The notes below the pieces were generated by a model. The model was not told where the DNA came from, searched no databases, and was given only the letters and a program-made list of their open reading frames with translations. Below, piece after piece: positions 1 through 9,854 of a DNA stretch of 64,000 bases; the first letter of the stretch is position 1, and every line of letters begins with the position of its first letter. Origin of the DNA: Ottelia alismoides (Eukaryota > Streptophyta > Magnoliopsida > Alismatales > Hydrocharitaceae); contig JAZKJV010010540.1 in NCBI GenBank assembly GCA_037367405.1, positions 62,001 to 126,000 on the forward strand, given 5' to 3'. The position numbers and the translations under genes are program-made.

Positions 1-1560
1 ATCAGAGTCGCCGATCTTCCTCGATGCTCTGGTGAACTTTGCCCAGGAGGAGTTCTTCCAGTACCCTCCTTAGCTGTTGGATCTCACCTCTCCGCCAATT
101 TATATCAGAGCCGTCCATCGCCTATGCCTGTCAGGACGTTAAATCCGACATCTAGAAGTCCCCGTATGCCCCACGTTCGCTTTTTCGTCAGGCCGTTGGA
201 TTCGCCATCTGTCAGCGCCAGAGCCGCACGTCGCCATCCAGTCAGAGTGCGCCACCTGTCACACCACGTGAGTCGCACGAGCCGCCTGGGTAATTTGCTC
301 CAGTACCCATGCATTTACTTTATTTGTCGTTCAGTCTGTAAAATAAAAAGTGCATAGTGGACCATTTTGCATCTGTGCCCATACAATTTTCGATATTTAT
401 AGTTTAGTCCTTCCTTTGTGGTTGCACGTGCATCGTCACGTGTATTTATGGGATATTTGCATGTACTGCTCTAGACTTAATTGATGTTATGTTTTGATGT
501 TTTAGTTTTAGTATTTGCACTTATACCCCTGTGTGTGCTGTTATTGGACATGTGCTAAAATTTGTAAAAAAATTACATTTAAGACCTGGTATTTTTCATG
601 CGTGTTATTCTTTAGTCCCTGGAACATGTTTTCATTACATTTAGGTCCATGTACGCAGTGCCTTTGAATTTTTATTAAATAAATATCAAATTTTGACCAA
701 AAATCGTGAAATTTTGACACAAGGCTCTTGTCATGTTGTAGGAATTTCCATTAATTTTTGATTGCATTTTATTTCCATTTAGTATTTTTACAAATTCAAA
801 AATATCAAAAATGGCTACTTTTTGTTTTTAAAAATCAACTAAAAATATTAAAAACCCTCTAAAAAATCTAAAAAAATTACTCATTGTTTGTTTTGAGTTG
901 TTTTTGCTTCAGTTCAATTTTTGTCATATTTACTTTTCTAAAACTCATAAAATTGAAAAAACATTAAAAACCTTATAAAAATCATTAAAAATTTATAAAA
1001 AATAAAAAATGTGTTTTCTTCTTCTATAGTTAGCTTTTAGGTTATAGTTTATCATAAAATTACTGCTCGAATTTTATAAGCATTTTAAGTATTTTTAACT
1101 TGTCTTTAGATTTGGGCTGTACACTATCTAGCATTTTTGCCTTTGTTTCATTTTTAGAAAATTAACTAAAAATCAGAAAAATTCAAGAAAATTAACAAAA
1201 ACATATGAATATTTGAAAAACCAAAAAATATTTTTATTTGATTTTTTTGAGCAATTTCGAAACTCTAAATAATTGTGTGTTTGTGGTTTTGTGAGTGTTT
1301 TTATACTTTTCCCTTATATTAAAAATTCCAAAAAAATTCGAAAAACCTAAAATCCACCAAAAATATTTGCTTTTTGGATTCCCGACTACATAGTCCATCG
1401 CATTCCGTGCTCCTTATGTTCAACCCTGGTAGCTATACCAGGTAAAATAAATTAGCGAGACCGCTTTTTGTGCTTGATTGCTTGATTTTTCGTGTTTGGT
1501 GGTCTTTGTTTTCTTGATTGACTTAGCCTCGCAGTTCGGGTCGCAATGACCTTATTTACA
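1..1560 (+). repeat. Athila-like LTR, plus orientation, 5' part outside the window
   Basis: This stretch has the composition and order of the Athila LTRs further right, but reversed: a mixed-GC part with CCATC/CCACGTG-like words (about 1-300), then degenerate units of the form 'GGACC...TTTGCA' (about 355-660), then a long A/T-rich part, then a segment at 1,409-1,430 (GCTCCTTATGTTCAACCC) that matches the reverse complement of the LTR segment near 6,335-6,355. It ends in CA at 1,559-1,560 (TTATTTACA). No primer site follows; the next bases are the stop end of a minus-strand gag-pro remnant. Most likely it is the right end of a plus-oriented LTR inserted into the older element. No ORF in it looks like a gene. 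Its other end lies outside the window, so solo LTR and complete element cannot be told apart. Confidence 0.6.
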
Positions 1561-1562
1561 CC

Positions 1563-4500
1563 TTAACCCGAGTAGCTGAGGCATGTCATCAGAGCTCCTG
1601 CATCAGGTCTCTTGGCTGGCAATCGATTCTGAATGGCAAAGCATGTGGCACGGGTGAGCACATGGATATCTCCTATATGGTTCCTCCTCTTCCTACGTAT
1701 AATAGTCTTCTCTCTCAAGTTCTTCTGGATGAGGGGGATGTGCTCAAGTGCCTCCTGTAGAGTCAGCTGAATCTGAAATCTATCAATCATCTGCTGGCTG
1801 AACTCTAACCGTTGTATCTTTTTGGGATTTTCTTTTTTATTCCCCTTCGCTAAGCGGAGTGCTTGAGGGAAGGGGATGGCTGGGTCCTCCTCAGATGGAG
1901 GGCTAGGAAGAGGTTCATGTTCCTGTGAAGGAATGGAGTCCATACCAAGATCATCATGCAACACATATGGACTTTGAGAAGATGAAGAAACATTTCCTTT
2001 ATTCATTTTTTGGTCTTTTTCTTGTTACCACAGTCCTGAAATACAAAAGGTGGTAATACAACAAAGGGAAATACATCATGAGTAGAAGTGGTGGCCTCAG
2101 TACCACCCACGACATCTGACTTTGCGGCATCAGCACCGCGCTCTGTCTCGGCATCAAAAATGGTGGCATCAGCACCATCGTCTACATCTGGATCAACATC
2201 AAGCAAAAAGGTGGTCTCACCACCACCGCCTGCATCTGGAGTCATGACGACCTCAGTACCGTCGACTGGATCTCTCTCCTTGGTGGCATCAACACCACCG
2301 TCATCAACACCATCATTAGCAGCATCAGCACCGCTACTCTCCTCGTCTAGCACTCTTGGTTCCTCGTGTGGTTGTCGCTCAGACGAGGCACCGATGGCTG
2401 GCATCCTACCACTCCTATTAGTCACAAAATCAGCATCAAACATAGAAGAAGACATGTCATTCAAAAAGTCACTAGGAGTGGTATCCTCTGTAGACTTTAC
2501 CTGCTCAGATTTTCTCTTCAAACTGTTCGGGTTAGGTAGAATCTGAGCTAGTATGGCAGCTTTGCCCTTGATAATATCCCTCATTTCCTGCCGGAACTCA
2601 TTCATTTCTCGCCGGAAGGATGCTTGTTGTTCGGAGAGCAAGCGGGCGAGGTCGTCAAGAGTTGGGTTCTCGAAGGCAGGTTCCTGAGAACCAGAAGTTT
2701 TCCCATGCTGGGAATGAGGCTGCTGCTGCTGTAAATAGTGAGGGGGAGGCTGGGAGTACTGCGAGTAAGGCTGCTGACGCTGCCTCCACTGTTGTCCCTG
2801 ATAAGAGGGACGAGGACCCTGCTGGTACTACTGCTGGGAGTGATAGGGCTGCTGCTGCTGGCTGTTCTGGCTGCCCTGAGTGGGAGGCTGCTATTGGGAG
2901 GAGGTGCCTCTGGTGGTCCAATGTAATCAAGGATGATCACGACGAATCCCGGCCTGCTGTGGGTACCAGTCGTACCATATCCCATTGACTTCCATCAATG
3001 GCTCCTGCTCAAAGGATGGTGAAGGTAGATCTGCCCGTGGCTGATCTGGCTGGTAAACCACCACCTGAGTTTCTTGAGATAGTGGCGGTGATGGATAGTA
3101 CGGTAGCTGCTGAATAGGCTCTATCTGAATGTGGTGCACCTGTCGATGTGTGGCAGAGGGTTGGGTTGAACTGCTACTGCTGGGATCAACACGTGATCTG
3201 GGGGGCTACGTGGACGTCTGTGCTTACTGAATACACAAGATCTGTGTCTTCATGTCACTCATGGTCTTCGTCAACTGGTCCATCTGGGTCATCCCCCGGC
3301 TCGGCTTCTTCTCGAGGATCTCGATGCGATCCAACTTCTTGCTGATGATCCCCATGTCGATTGTGGCTGATTCGGCCTGAGCTGCTGCTAATGACAGAGT
3401 GTGAGGACCGGCATCGATGCGTGCAATCCTCTGATATGAAGCTTCTCCTTGGGGGGGCTTCTATTGTGTGTAGACTCGGGCTTGGGCCATTACTGTCGAG
3501 TTCTCTGCCATCCCTTCATAGATGGCCCAAACCTCATCTTCACCCTTGGAAAAATATGACCCACCACAAGAGGCATTCACAAGCCCCTGCAGCTCCGGTG
3601 TCAGCCCATAAAAGAAGCTCTGAACAAGGTTGGGCTTTGATATGTCATGATGTGGACACTAGTCAATGAGCTCTCTAAAGCGATCCCAAGCCTCATGGAA
3701 CTGTTCATTAGGGATCATTGTAAAGTTACTGATCATAGCTCGTGCTGCGTTGGTCCGACCGAGAGGGTAGTACTTATTCAAGTACGCGATCCGGAGCTGC
3801 TCCCAAGTTGTGACATACCTCCCAAGATGCTTCAGCCAATAGGCTGCTCGGTCAACTAATGAGAACGGGAAGGCAATTATCTTAACTATGTCCTCGTCCA
3901 CCAGTCTGCTGTGGATAGTGTTGCAAATCATCTGAAACTCCTACAGATGGAGATGAGGCTCCTTGGTGGCTAGCTCATGAAACTTGGTCAACAACTAGAT
4001 CATCTGGGGGCGAAGCTCAAAGTTCCCAACAATGGGAGGAAGCTGAATCCACTGGTGAGTGAGGGTTGCGCCAGGGTTGTGCAATTATCTCATCGTCCTT
4101 GGTACTTGGTCCGCCTGTTGTTGGTCTCCTCCTGCTCCACCACCTGCATCGGGTCCTGCTTCTAGAATCTCTCCACCACCCTCAGATATGTCTTCTCCGT
4201 CGGCTCGCATCTGCGCCAGCTCTCTCATAATATCACCCATGAAGGCTCCTTGATCTCTAATCTGTCTCTGCATCGTCTCTAGGGAAGCTAGCAACGAATT
4301 GTTGATGGCAGACTGATCGTAAACATATGAAGGTTGTCCCTGCTCATATGGGCGTCCCTCACTGCTGGCCATGTCTTGGGTCTCTACAAAGGCAAAGGTA
4401 CCCATCTCAGGTGCCGTCAAATGTCCAGAAATCTCTGTTGCACTAAACTCTGACAGCTCAGGACTGATAGAAGAAGGGTGATCGAGGGGGAACAGGGTGG

Positions 4501-4618
4501 ACGTGAACACAGGCTCGGAGAGTGAGTCTAAACTCCTCGAAGCCGACCTAGATGAAAAAGGAGGAGTGCTCGATAGCGGTGCCACTAGACTTGTCCTAAG
4601 GGATCTCCTTCCCATCAT
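1563..4618 (-). pseudogene. broken Athila gag-pro remnant (older element)
   Basis: This is the structural polyprotein region of a Ty3/gypsy Athila-type element, in pieces. The likely start is the MMGRR methionine at 4,618. The first piece (to 4,085) resembles the N-terminal part of the intact gag at 15,296-19,231, including a run SLLASLETMQRQIRDQ like its QLLASIQAIQQQLTNQ. The second piece (3,659-3,931) is the gag core: AYWLKHLGRYVTTWEQL, YPLGRTNAARA and EAWDRFREL match ALYWVDHLGKVVTTWEEL, YPLGRLNQMRA and EAWERFKDL of the intact copy. About 2,655-3,139 is the P/Q-rich linker with NGIWYDWYPQQ. At 2,003-2,641 and 1,563-2,006 come the acidic linker and the stretch before the protease (IPFPQALRLAKGNKK, then LTRATCFAIQNRLPAKRPDAGA). 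The DSG protease and pol are missing because the copy is cut at about 1,561 by the neighbouring LTR. Frameshifts separate the pieces, so it is not functional. Confidence 0.8.
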
Positions 4619-6069
4619 ATTGATCTGGAGATAAAGGTGGATGAGATCTGGAATGCAAACAAGATTGGCAATCAAACCCCCAATTCATCTACACAACTCT
4701 TGAGCTGATGACCGTGAAGGTTCGATCGTTTATCTTGTCAATTTTAGTTAGGTGATCAGTCAATCTATCAGTGCGATTAAGCTAGCTATTGGGAGCCCAA
4801 CTCTCCTAGCCGACTGTCCCAATCCCAAATGAGATCTTTCCCAGCCAGTATGAATTGCGGACAGTTTACCGGCTACCTGATCAATTCAATATGTTAAGGA
4901 CGTCGCGATCTGCTTTACCAGTTTTCGGAGAGATCCCACTGGAGAATGACTCACCAAGACCGGTAATCAACTAGAATTTCGATCGTGGCTCTAGCCTAGT
5001 GTGCGGTACTCTCTCGCTGTAGATAAATCAAACAATGAGGGGGTTGCTCTCCCCAAGACAAATTTTTTGATGAGGTGAGTTTTATGGTCAAGTTTGCGTT
5101 GGCAGTCTCAATTTAATTTATCACTTTTTAAGGTATTTTTCTGATAAAACAACGCTTAACGAATTTCCCGATTTCCTTGGTTATTTTGAGTCCAATAAAA
5201 CGGGGGAGGAAGTCGGAAAAGTCGATGCGCGATCAAACACAATGATGCATGCAAAGATAGAAATGCGTACCTTCCTCCAACACTCTACATGCAGGGTGAT
5301 CTGCACATAAATTAAAAGACAGGAAATAAACTACCTATATGATGCACGAGGAAATCGTCCCTAAATTAGCAACTTCTATTAATCGCGAAGCACAAGTAGC
5401 TATGACTAGAAAGAGAGACCGGAGTCCGGTCTTGGGAGTTGATCGGTGTCCACCACAATGGATCCTACACGCGCTGTATACGACCCCTCCCGGCACGTGG
5501 TCTCTAGTCCAAGTCAAATAGCTTTTTCAATTGATTTTTAACTAAGTCCAATTACGATCTATAGGTACAGGAAAGATATTAAGTGTTGGGCTTAGCTATT
5601 TACGTCACAATCAATAAAAACTCCTAGATCTAGGGGCTAAATCCGTGTGAATCAAGCAGGTAATAAAATCGGCAAAAACTGCGAGAAAACCACGAAAAAC
5701 CAACGAGGCCTCCAAGGGAACAATCCCTCAGGCACTGGACTTCATGAAGTGCTGAAATGTCCAAAACCTGAATATTACAAATTAATGAGTCACTCTCTCA
5801 TTTAAATTACACAAGTAATGCAGTGAAAATGAAACTAGAGCTCGGTCCACAAAAATCTCACTATGGTGCAAGAGTAACATGCCGAAGCCAGCTTCACGTG
5901 GGTGCAAAAGCGCCTAGGGTAGAGTGCCTCCCTCGATCTGTGGTACCTCGCACAAAGTCAACAAAGAGAGGGGTTAGACAACTCAAACAATATATATCAA
6001 TAAATGAGAGAGATAAAAATGTGGACAAGCAATCACAATCAATCACAAAGAAATGATCTATACGTTGTT
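4619..6069 (-). other. 5' leader of the older Athila element
   Basis: This is the untranslated stretch between the primer site at 6,070-6,089 and the gag start near 4,618, about 1.45 kb. It corresponds to the 1.8-kb leader of the young element (19,232-21,013). Both share a leader layout and words such as 'GGTTCGAT/CGTTTATCTT' and 'CTCTCCCCAA'. I see no coding frame of interest. Confidence 0.6.
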
Positions 6070-6089
6070 GCTCCCCAACAACGGTGCCA
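6070..6089 (-). other. primer binding site, older Athila (tRNA-Asp type, decayed)
   Basis: Read on the minus strand, this is TGGCACCGTTGTTGGGGAGC, two bases inside the LTR end. It matches the young element's TGGCGCCGTTGCCGGGGAGC except for C-to-T or G-to-A changes, which suggests decay at CpG or CpHpG sites. The family primer is tRNA-Asp, as is known for Athila. It fixes the minus orientation of the element and shows that the LTR starting at 6,092 was a 5' LTR for the internal region on its left. Confidence 0.8.
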
Positions 6090-6091
6090 TT

Positions 6092-6159
6092 TGATGAAGT
6101 GGTTTTTCCACGGGTCTAAATATGCCTCACACAAGGCGGAGGCAAAGTCGTTGTGGCAA
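6092..6159 (-). repeat. older Athila LTR, left fragment (68 bp)
   Basis: This is the U5 end of the older LTR (TG...CA ends), from TGATGAAGTGG at 6,092 up to GGCAA at 6,155-6,159. It was split from the rest of its LTR (24,725-28,453) by insertion of the young element. GGCAA is the duplicated target site. Joined, the old LTR would be about 3,797 bp, similar to the young 3,684-bp LTR. Confidence 0.8.
6155..6159. repeat. target-site duplication GGCAA (left)
   Basis: These five bases directly precede the TG of the left LTR and are repeated at 24,720-24,724 directly after the CA of the right LTR. Five bases is the usual duplication for Ty3/gypsy integrase. Confidence 0.92.
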
Positions 6160-7229
6160 TGAAAAGCGAGAGAGCGAGAGCCGCTAAATAGCGGTCTGAC
6201 AAGTCAGACTCACTGTCGCTGGTGCGACTGCTCAAACTTCCTCGGTCTTCAACAATTAACCCACACAATCAATCAGAGAAAGAATAGCAAGGATTAAAAT
6301 TTATTATACCCTACTAATGATGTATAATGGCAAGCAAGTAGGGGTCGAACACAAGGAGCAAAGGTATAGAGCACGGATAAAAATCCAAACCTGAATCTAA
6401 CAAGCAACTTAGCCAATCTAGAATTTTTGTGGGTTTTTTTTTATTTTTATATTTTTTATTTAATTTTTAATTTTATATTTTTGTATTTTGGTTTTTAATT
6501 TACTGATTTTTATATTTCCTTTTTGTATTTTATATTTTTTTTATTTTCTTTTTCAAGATTGGAAGGTAAAGGCAAAGTAATAAAAGACAAACTAAAACAT
6601 TTATAAAAATGCACAAAAATACTCAAAAATTCAGAAATAAAATGTTTTTGGTATTTTTAGGGTTTTCTACTATTTTTGTGATTTTTGGGGATTTTTCTAG
6701 GTGTTTTTGGTATTTTTAATTACTGAAATAGGGCTAAACAGTGGAAATAGGGCTGGCTGTGACAAAAATGCAAGTTAAAATTAACAAACAGCAACCAAAA
6801 TTTTTCACACTATTTTTCCAATAAAAAGGACAAGATAAAGAACAAACAGGAACTGAGTTTGCTATTTTTGGATTTTTCTACTATTTTTTATATTTTTTTG
6901 AAGTTTTTGAGTGTTTTTAAATTTTTAGTGTTTTTCTTATGAGATTTTTAATGATTTTTGGCTGGGAGTTAAAACAAACTAAAAGACGCAGAATATATTT
7001 TTTTGGAATTTTTCGGGAGTGTTTTTATATTTTTTATGGATTTTCTAGGTCAGACAGTGCACAAAATAGATGTTTTTGGTTTTTAATAAATATAAAAATA
7101 AAGTAAAATCAAAAACTAAAATAGTGGCGTTCAAGTGCACATATCCAGGAGCCTAAGTCTATTTTTGTGGAATTTTTGAACTTAGGATGACATATTAAAT
7201 AAATACAACAAGCATCCAAAAATGAATGA

Positions 7230-7630
7230 GCCTGGCAGGGGTATATGTGCAATATGTCAAACATCCAGGGGCATTCATGCAATTTTCACCAAGAAATCAC
7301 GCGCAGCTCACGTTACTCACCACTCACAGGGGCATAAATGCAATTAAAGAAAACCGGCAGGGCGTACATGCAATAGTTCCAAAAATATATTATATATCCT
7401 ACGCACAGGGACGAAATCGCAAATACTGAAAAGTCCTGGGCCTATCTTGCAAAATACCCAAAAGTCACATGCCAACGTCACGTGAGGTGACGTGGCGTGG
7501 ACCGAAGTGCAAATAGTGATAATGTGAGGGTCCGCGTGCAAATATTACAATACTTTTTAAACTACAAATAAAAATTACTAGATTAAAAGGTAAATACAAA
7601 AAGGCGTGGGTTAAAAGTGCAAAATACCCA
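7230..7630. repeat. degenerate phased repeat 'GGGG..(N)..TGCAA' in the LTR
   Basis: At least nine degenerate units share a GGG/GGAC word about 8-12 bases before TGCAA. They lie near 7,233, 7,266, 7,327, 7,357, 7,407, 7,436, 7,498, 7,527 and 7,608, with spacings of roughly 30, 60 or 80 bases. The right LTR has the same array (about 22,108-22,500). The older LTR has a diverged one (about 25,745-26,215), and the plus-oriented LTR at 350-660 has it reversed. The function is unknown. Confidence 0.6.
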
Positions 7631-8802
7631 CGGTGCTTGATCCAGCGGTCGATGGCGATCCACTTATCCACGTGGCACACATCCAACGGTGCGTACCCCT
7701 TCGTCACGAACGGCTGGGATTAGATCTTCAAGGCATAATCGGACGGCTGGGAGGCGCAGGAGATCGGACGGCCGATGATGCGTCTGGAGCTGGCGGTTGA
7801 TCCGACGGCAGGGAGGGGTTCACGAAGAACACCTCCCCGGCGAACTTCGAGGTACGATTCCGGCCGACACACGGCCGCTCCGGCCCCCGGATCAAGGGCA
7901 AAACGATCCCGGGGCTCTCCCGCTTCAGCAGGTAGTCTCAGGCGAGGCCGAGACAGCTCGAGGTGCTCGGACGGCGAAGAAGACCTGGGCAGCTGGTCCT
8001 TGGTTCGTCGAGGGTCGATCGAGCCTCCTATGGGGCTCGGACCTGCAGGTTTAAGTGCACAAAATCCCGGCGAACGATTTGGTGGGCTTCGATGGTTCCG
8101 ATGAGGCGAAATATGGAGCGGGCGTAGAACTCCGGCGAGCGGCGGAGAGAAGAGTTCGGGCGGCTCGATCTGAGCGAGATCGAGGGGGAATGAAGGGTGG
8201 CGCGGAGTGACGGAGCGACGAGGAAGAAGATGGAGGTGGTCGGTGCGGCGGTCGATGATAGACGTGGTCGGAAAATGGAGGCGGAGCTCAGCTCCGCCGC
8301 GGGCTTTGATCGATGATTCACGGCGAATGGGTGATCGAGAGTAAGAACTGCTAGAGGCCTACACTAATCTATGCTAAGGCTACAAAAAGACGAAGAGAAA
8401 GGGGGAGGAGACTCACCAGAAACGTCGGGCGATGAAGCTCGGCGGAACTCCGGCGAAGGTCGGATCGACTTCGATTCGACGCCAACTGACGCAAACCCAA
8501 GGTCAAATCGACTCCTGCTGTCACCAGGAGCGCAACTGGTAGGGGTTTTCGAGTGGTTTTGGCGGAAGAAGGATCAAACTTTGAATCAAAGTCGGGGGGT
8601 GTCTTTTAAAGGGTTGACGGCGAGGCGAGGAAGACGAGGCTTCTGCGCCTCGGTCAGTGATCCACAGCCCAAGGAATCACTTGGGCGTGAATCACCATTG
8701 ACCGAGGAAAAGATTCCAAGAAGGAACCATCACCAAATGGTGATCGAGGCTCCCTCGAAAAAGGGGTGAACATAGGGTCAAACTTGACTCTGACAAGGGA
8801 CA

Positions 8803-8830
8803 GACCTCGGTCAGAGAGTTGACCGAGGTC
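8803..8830. promoter_or_regulatory. inverted repeat with TTGACC (W-box-like) core in the LTR
   Basis: The arms GACCTCGGTCA (8,803-8,813) and TGACCGAGGTC (8,820-8,830) are perfectly complementary around a 6-base loop. TTGACC is the W-box core recognised by plant WRKY factors. The same site sits in the right LTR (+14,876). In the older LTR it survives with one mismatch (about 27,240-27,270). A regulatory role is an inference. Confidence 0.5.
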
Positions 8831-8843
8831 AACCAATGGAGCG

Positions 8844-8873
8844 TTCTGGTTGGTCCACGTGGACCAACCAGAA
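8844..8873. promoter_or_regulatory. 30-bp perfect palindrome with a G-box centre (CACGTG)
   Basis: The half TTCTGGTTGGTCCAC is followed directly by its exact reverse complement, with no loop, so that CACGTG lies at the centre (8,856-8,861). CACGTG is the plant G-box bound by bZIP and bHLH factors. An identical copy is at 23,720-23,749. The older LTR keeps 24 bp of it at 27,285-27,308 although its surroundings have diverged, which suggests the site is maintained. Confidence 0.6.
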
Positions 8874-9843
8874 AATTCCTTGGCTAAAAACCTTGTAAAA
8901 TGGATTAAAAATATCAGACGAATTAATTAAATTTTGGGTATAAAATAAAAAATGTTTGTAATTTTATGAAGTATTTTATGGTGATTTTTGTTTATTTTTA
9001 TGAGCTATATTTTTACAAGTTTGTATTCTTACCCTTATAGGTATCTATATCTATGTATTTTATTTTTATGTATTTAATTTTTGTTTTGATTTAGGTTTTT
9101 ATTCTTATTTTAATGTACATAATTATTATAAGTATTATTTACAACATTATAAAAATATAAAATTATATAAATAATAATCAAATAATAAGTTGGCTATTTT
9201 AATATGTACAAGTATACAATGTGGGTCCAAAAGTCAACTTTCAAACCGTAGCTCCGCCAAATGCGAAACCACCACCATTAATTAGATTATTTTCTTCTAT
9301 ATACAATTAAAGGTGAGTACGCTGCATTTGGAGTTTTTATTTGTGAGATACGGATCTGGGAAGTTGGGATTTTGGATTCTTATTCAGACCATAACTTTTT
9401 ATTTGTACATTATTTTTCTGTGAAATCAATTTTGTATTTTTCTTTATTTTATTATCTACAACTTTCATGTACAAAGTTTCTTTATTTGATGTACAAAAAG
9501 TGGAACCAAAAATAGGTCCCAAAATGAATAAAGAATGAATAAAAAGTATAGGTATTTTATCTATATTTCTGACCTTATCTCCCCCTACTTTATTCCTTGT
9601 CGACCTATTCATTAAGATGCCTAGGTCTCGGGGCTTCGGGTCATAAAATATTTACAATATTTTATTCTTTTTTCTTTTCTTTTCTTTATTCTATAATTTT
9701 GGCTTTAAGAACCGCATTTTATACAATATTTACATACATATACATGAATGCTAAAATGCATGAATAAATGCTATTTACACGCATTTACTAGGGTTTTTCA
9801 GGCCAAAATGATAGAATAAAGATGATGAAACGTGGATTCATCA

Positions 9844-9854
9844 TCCCCCTATAC
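9844..9854 (-). other. polypurine tract of the young Athila element
   Basis: On the minus strand, GTATAGGGGGA lies directly before the TG of the 3' LTR, the position where plus-strand DNA synthesis starts. The same AAGTATAGGGGGA sequence precedes the older LTR (28,454-28,466). Its core recurs five times in the hairpin array upstream. Confidence 0.85.

Larger units (their letters stand above)
6160..9843 (-). repeat. 3' LTR of the young Athila element
   Basis: This 3,684-bp copy matches 21,036-24,719 nearly base for base. From its minus-strand 5' end it holds an AT-rich part (about 9,843-8,880), a GC-rich part with a G-box palindrome (8,844-8,873) and inverted TTGACC elements (8,803-8,830), a phased GGG...TGCAA array (about 7,640-7,230), and an AT-rich part down to the CA end. 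Short frames in the GC-rich part (for example around 7,775-8,770) recur in both LTRs. They have no recognisable domain and I do not call them genes. Confidence 0.95.

Noticed and set aside
7775..8769. GC-rich frames (for example R/P-rich proteins) in the LTR as genes
   Set aside because: They occur in both LTRs, overlap in several phases and show no domain; open frames are expected from GC-rich sequence.
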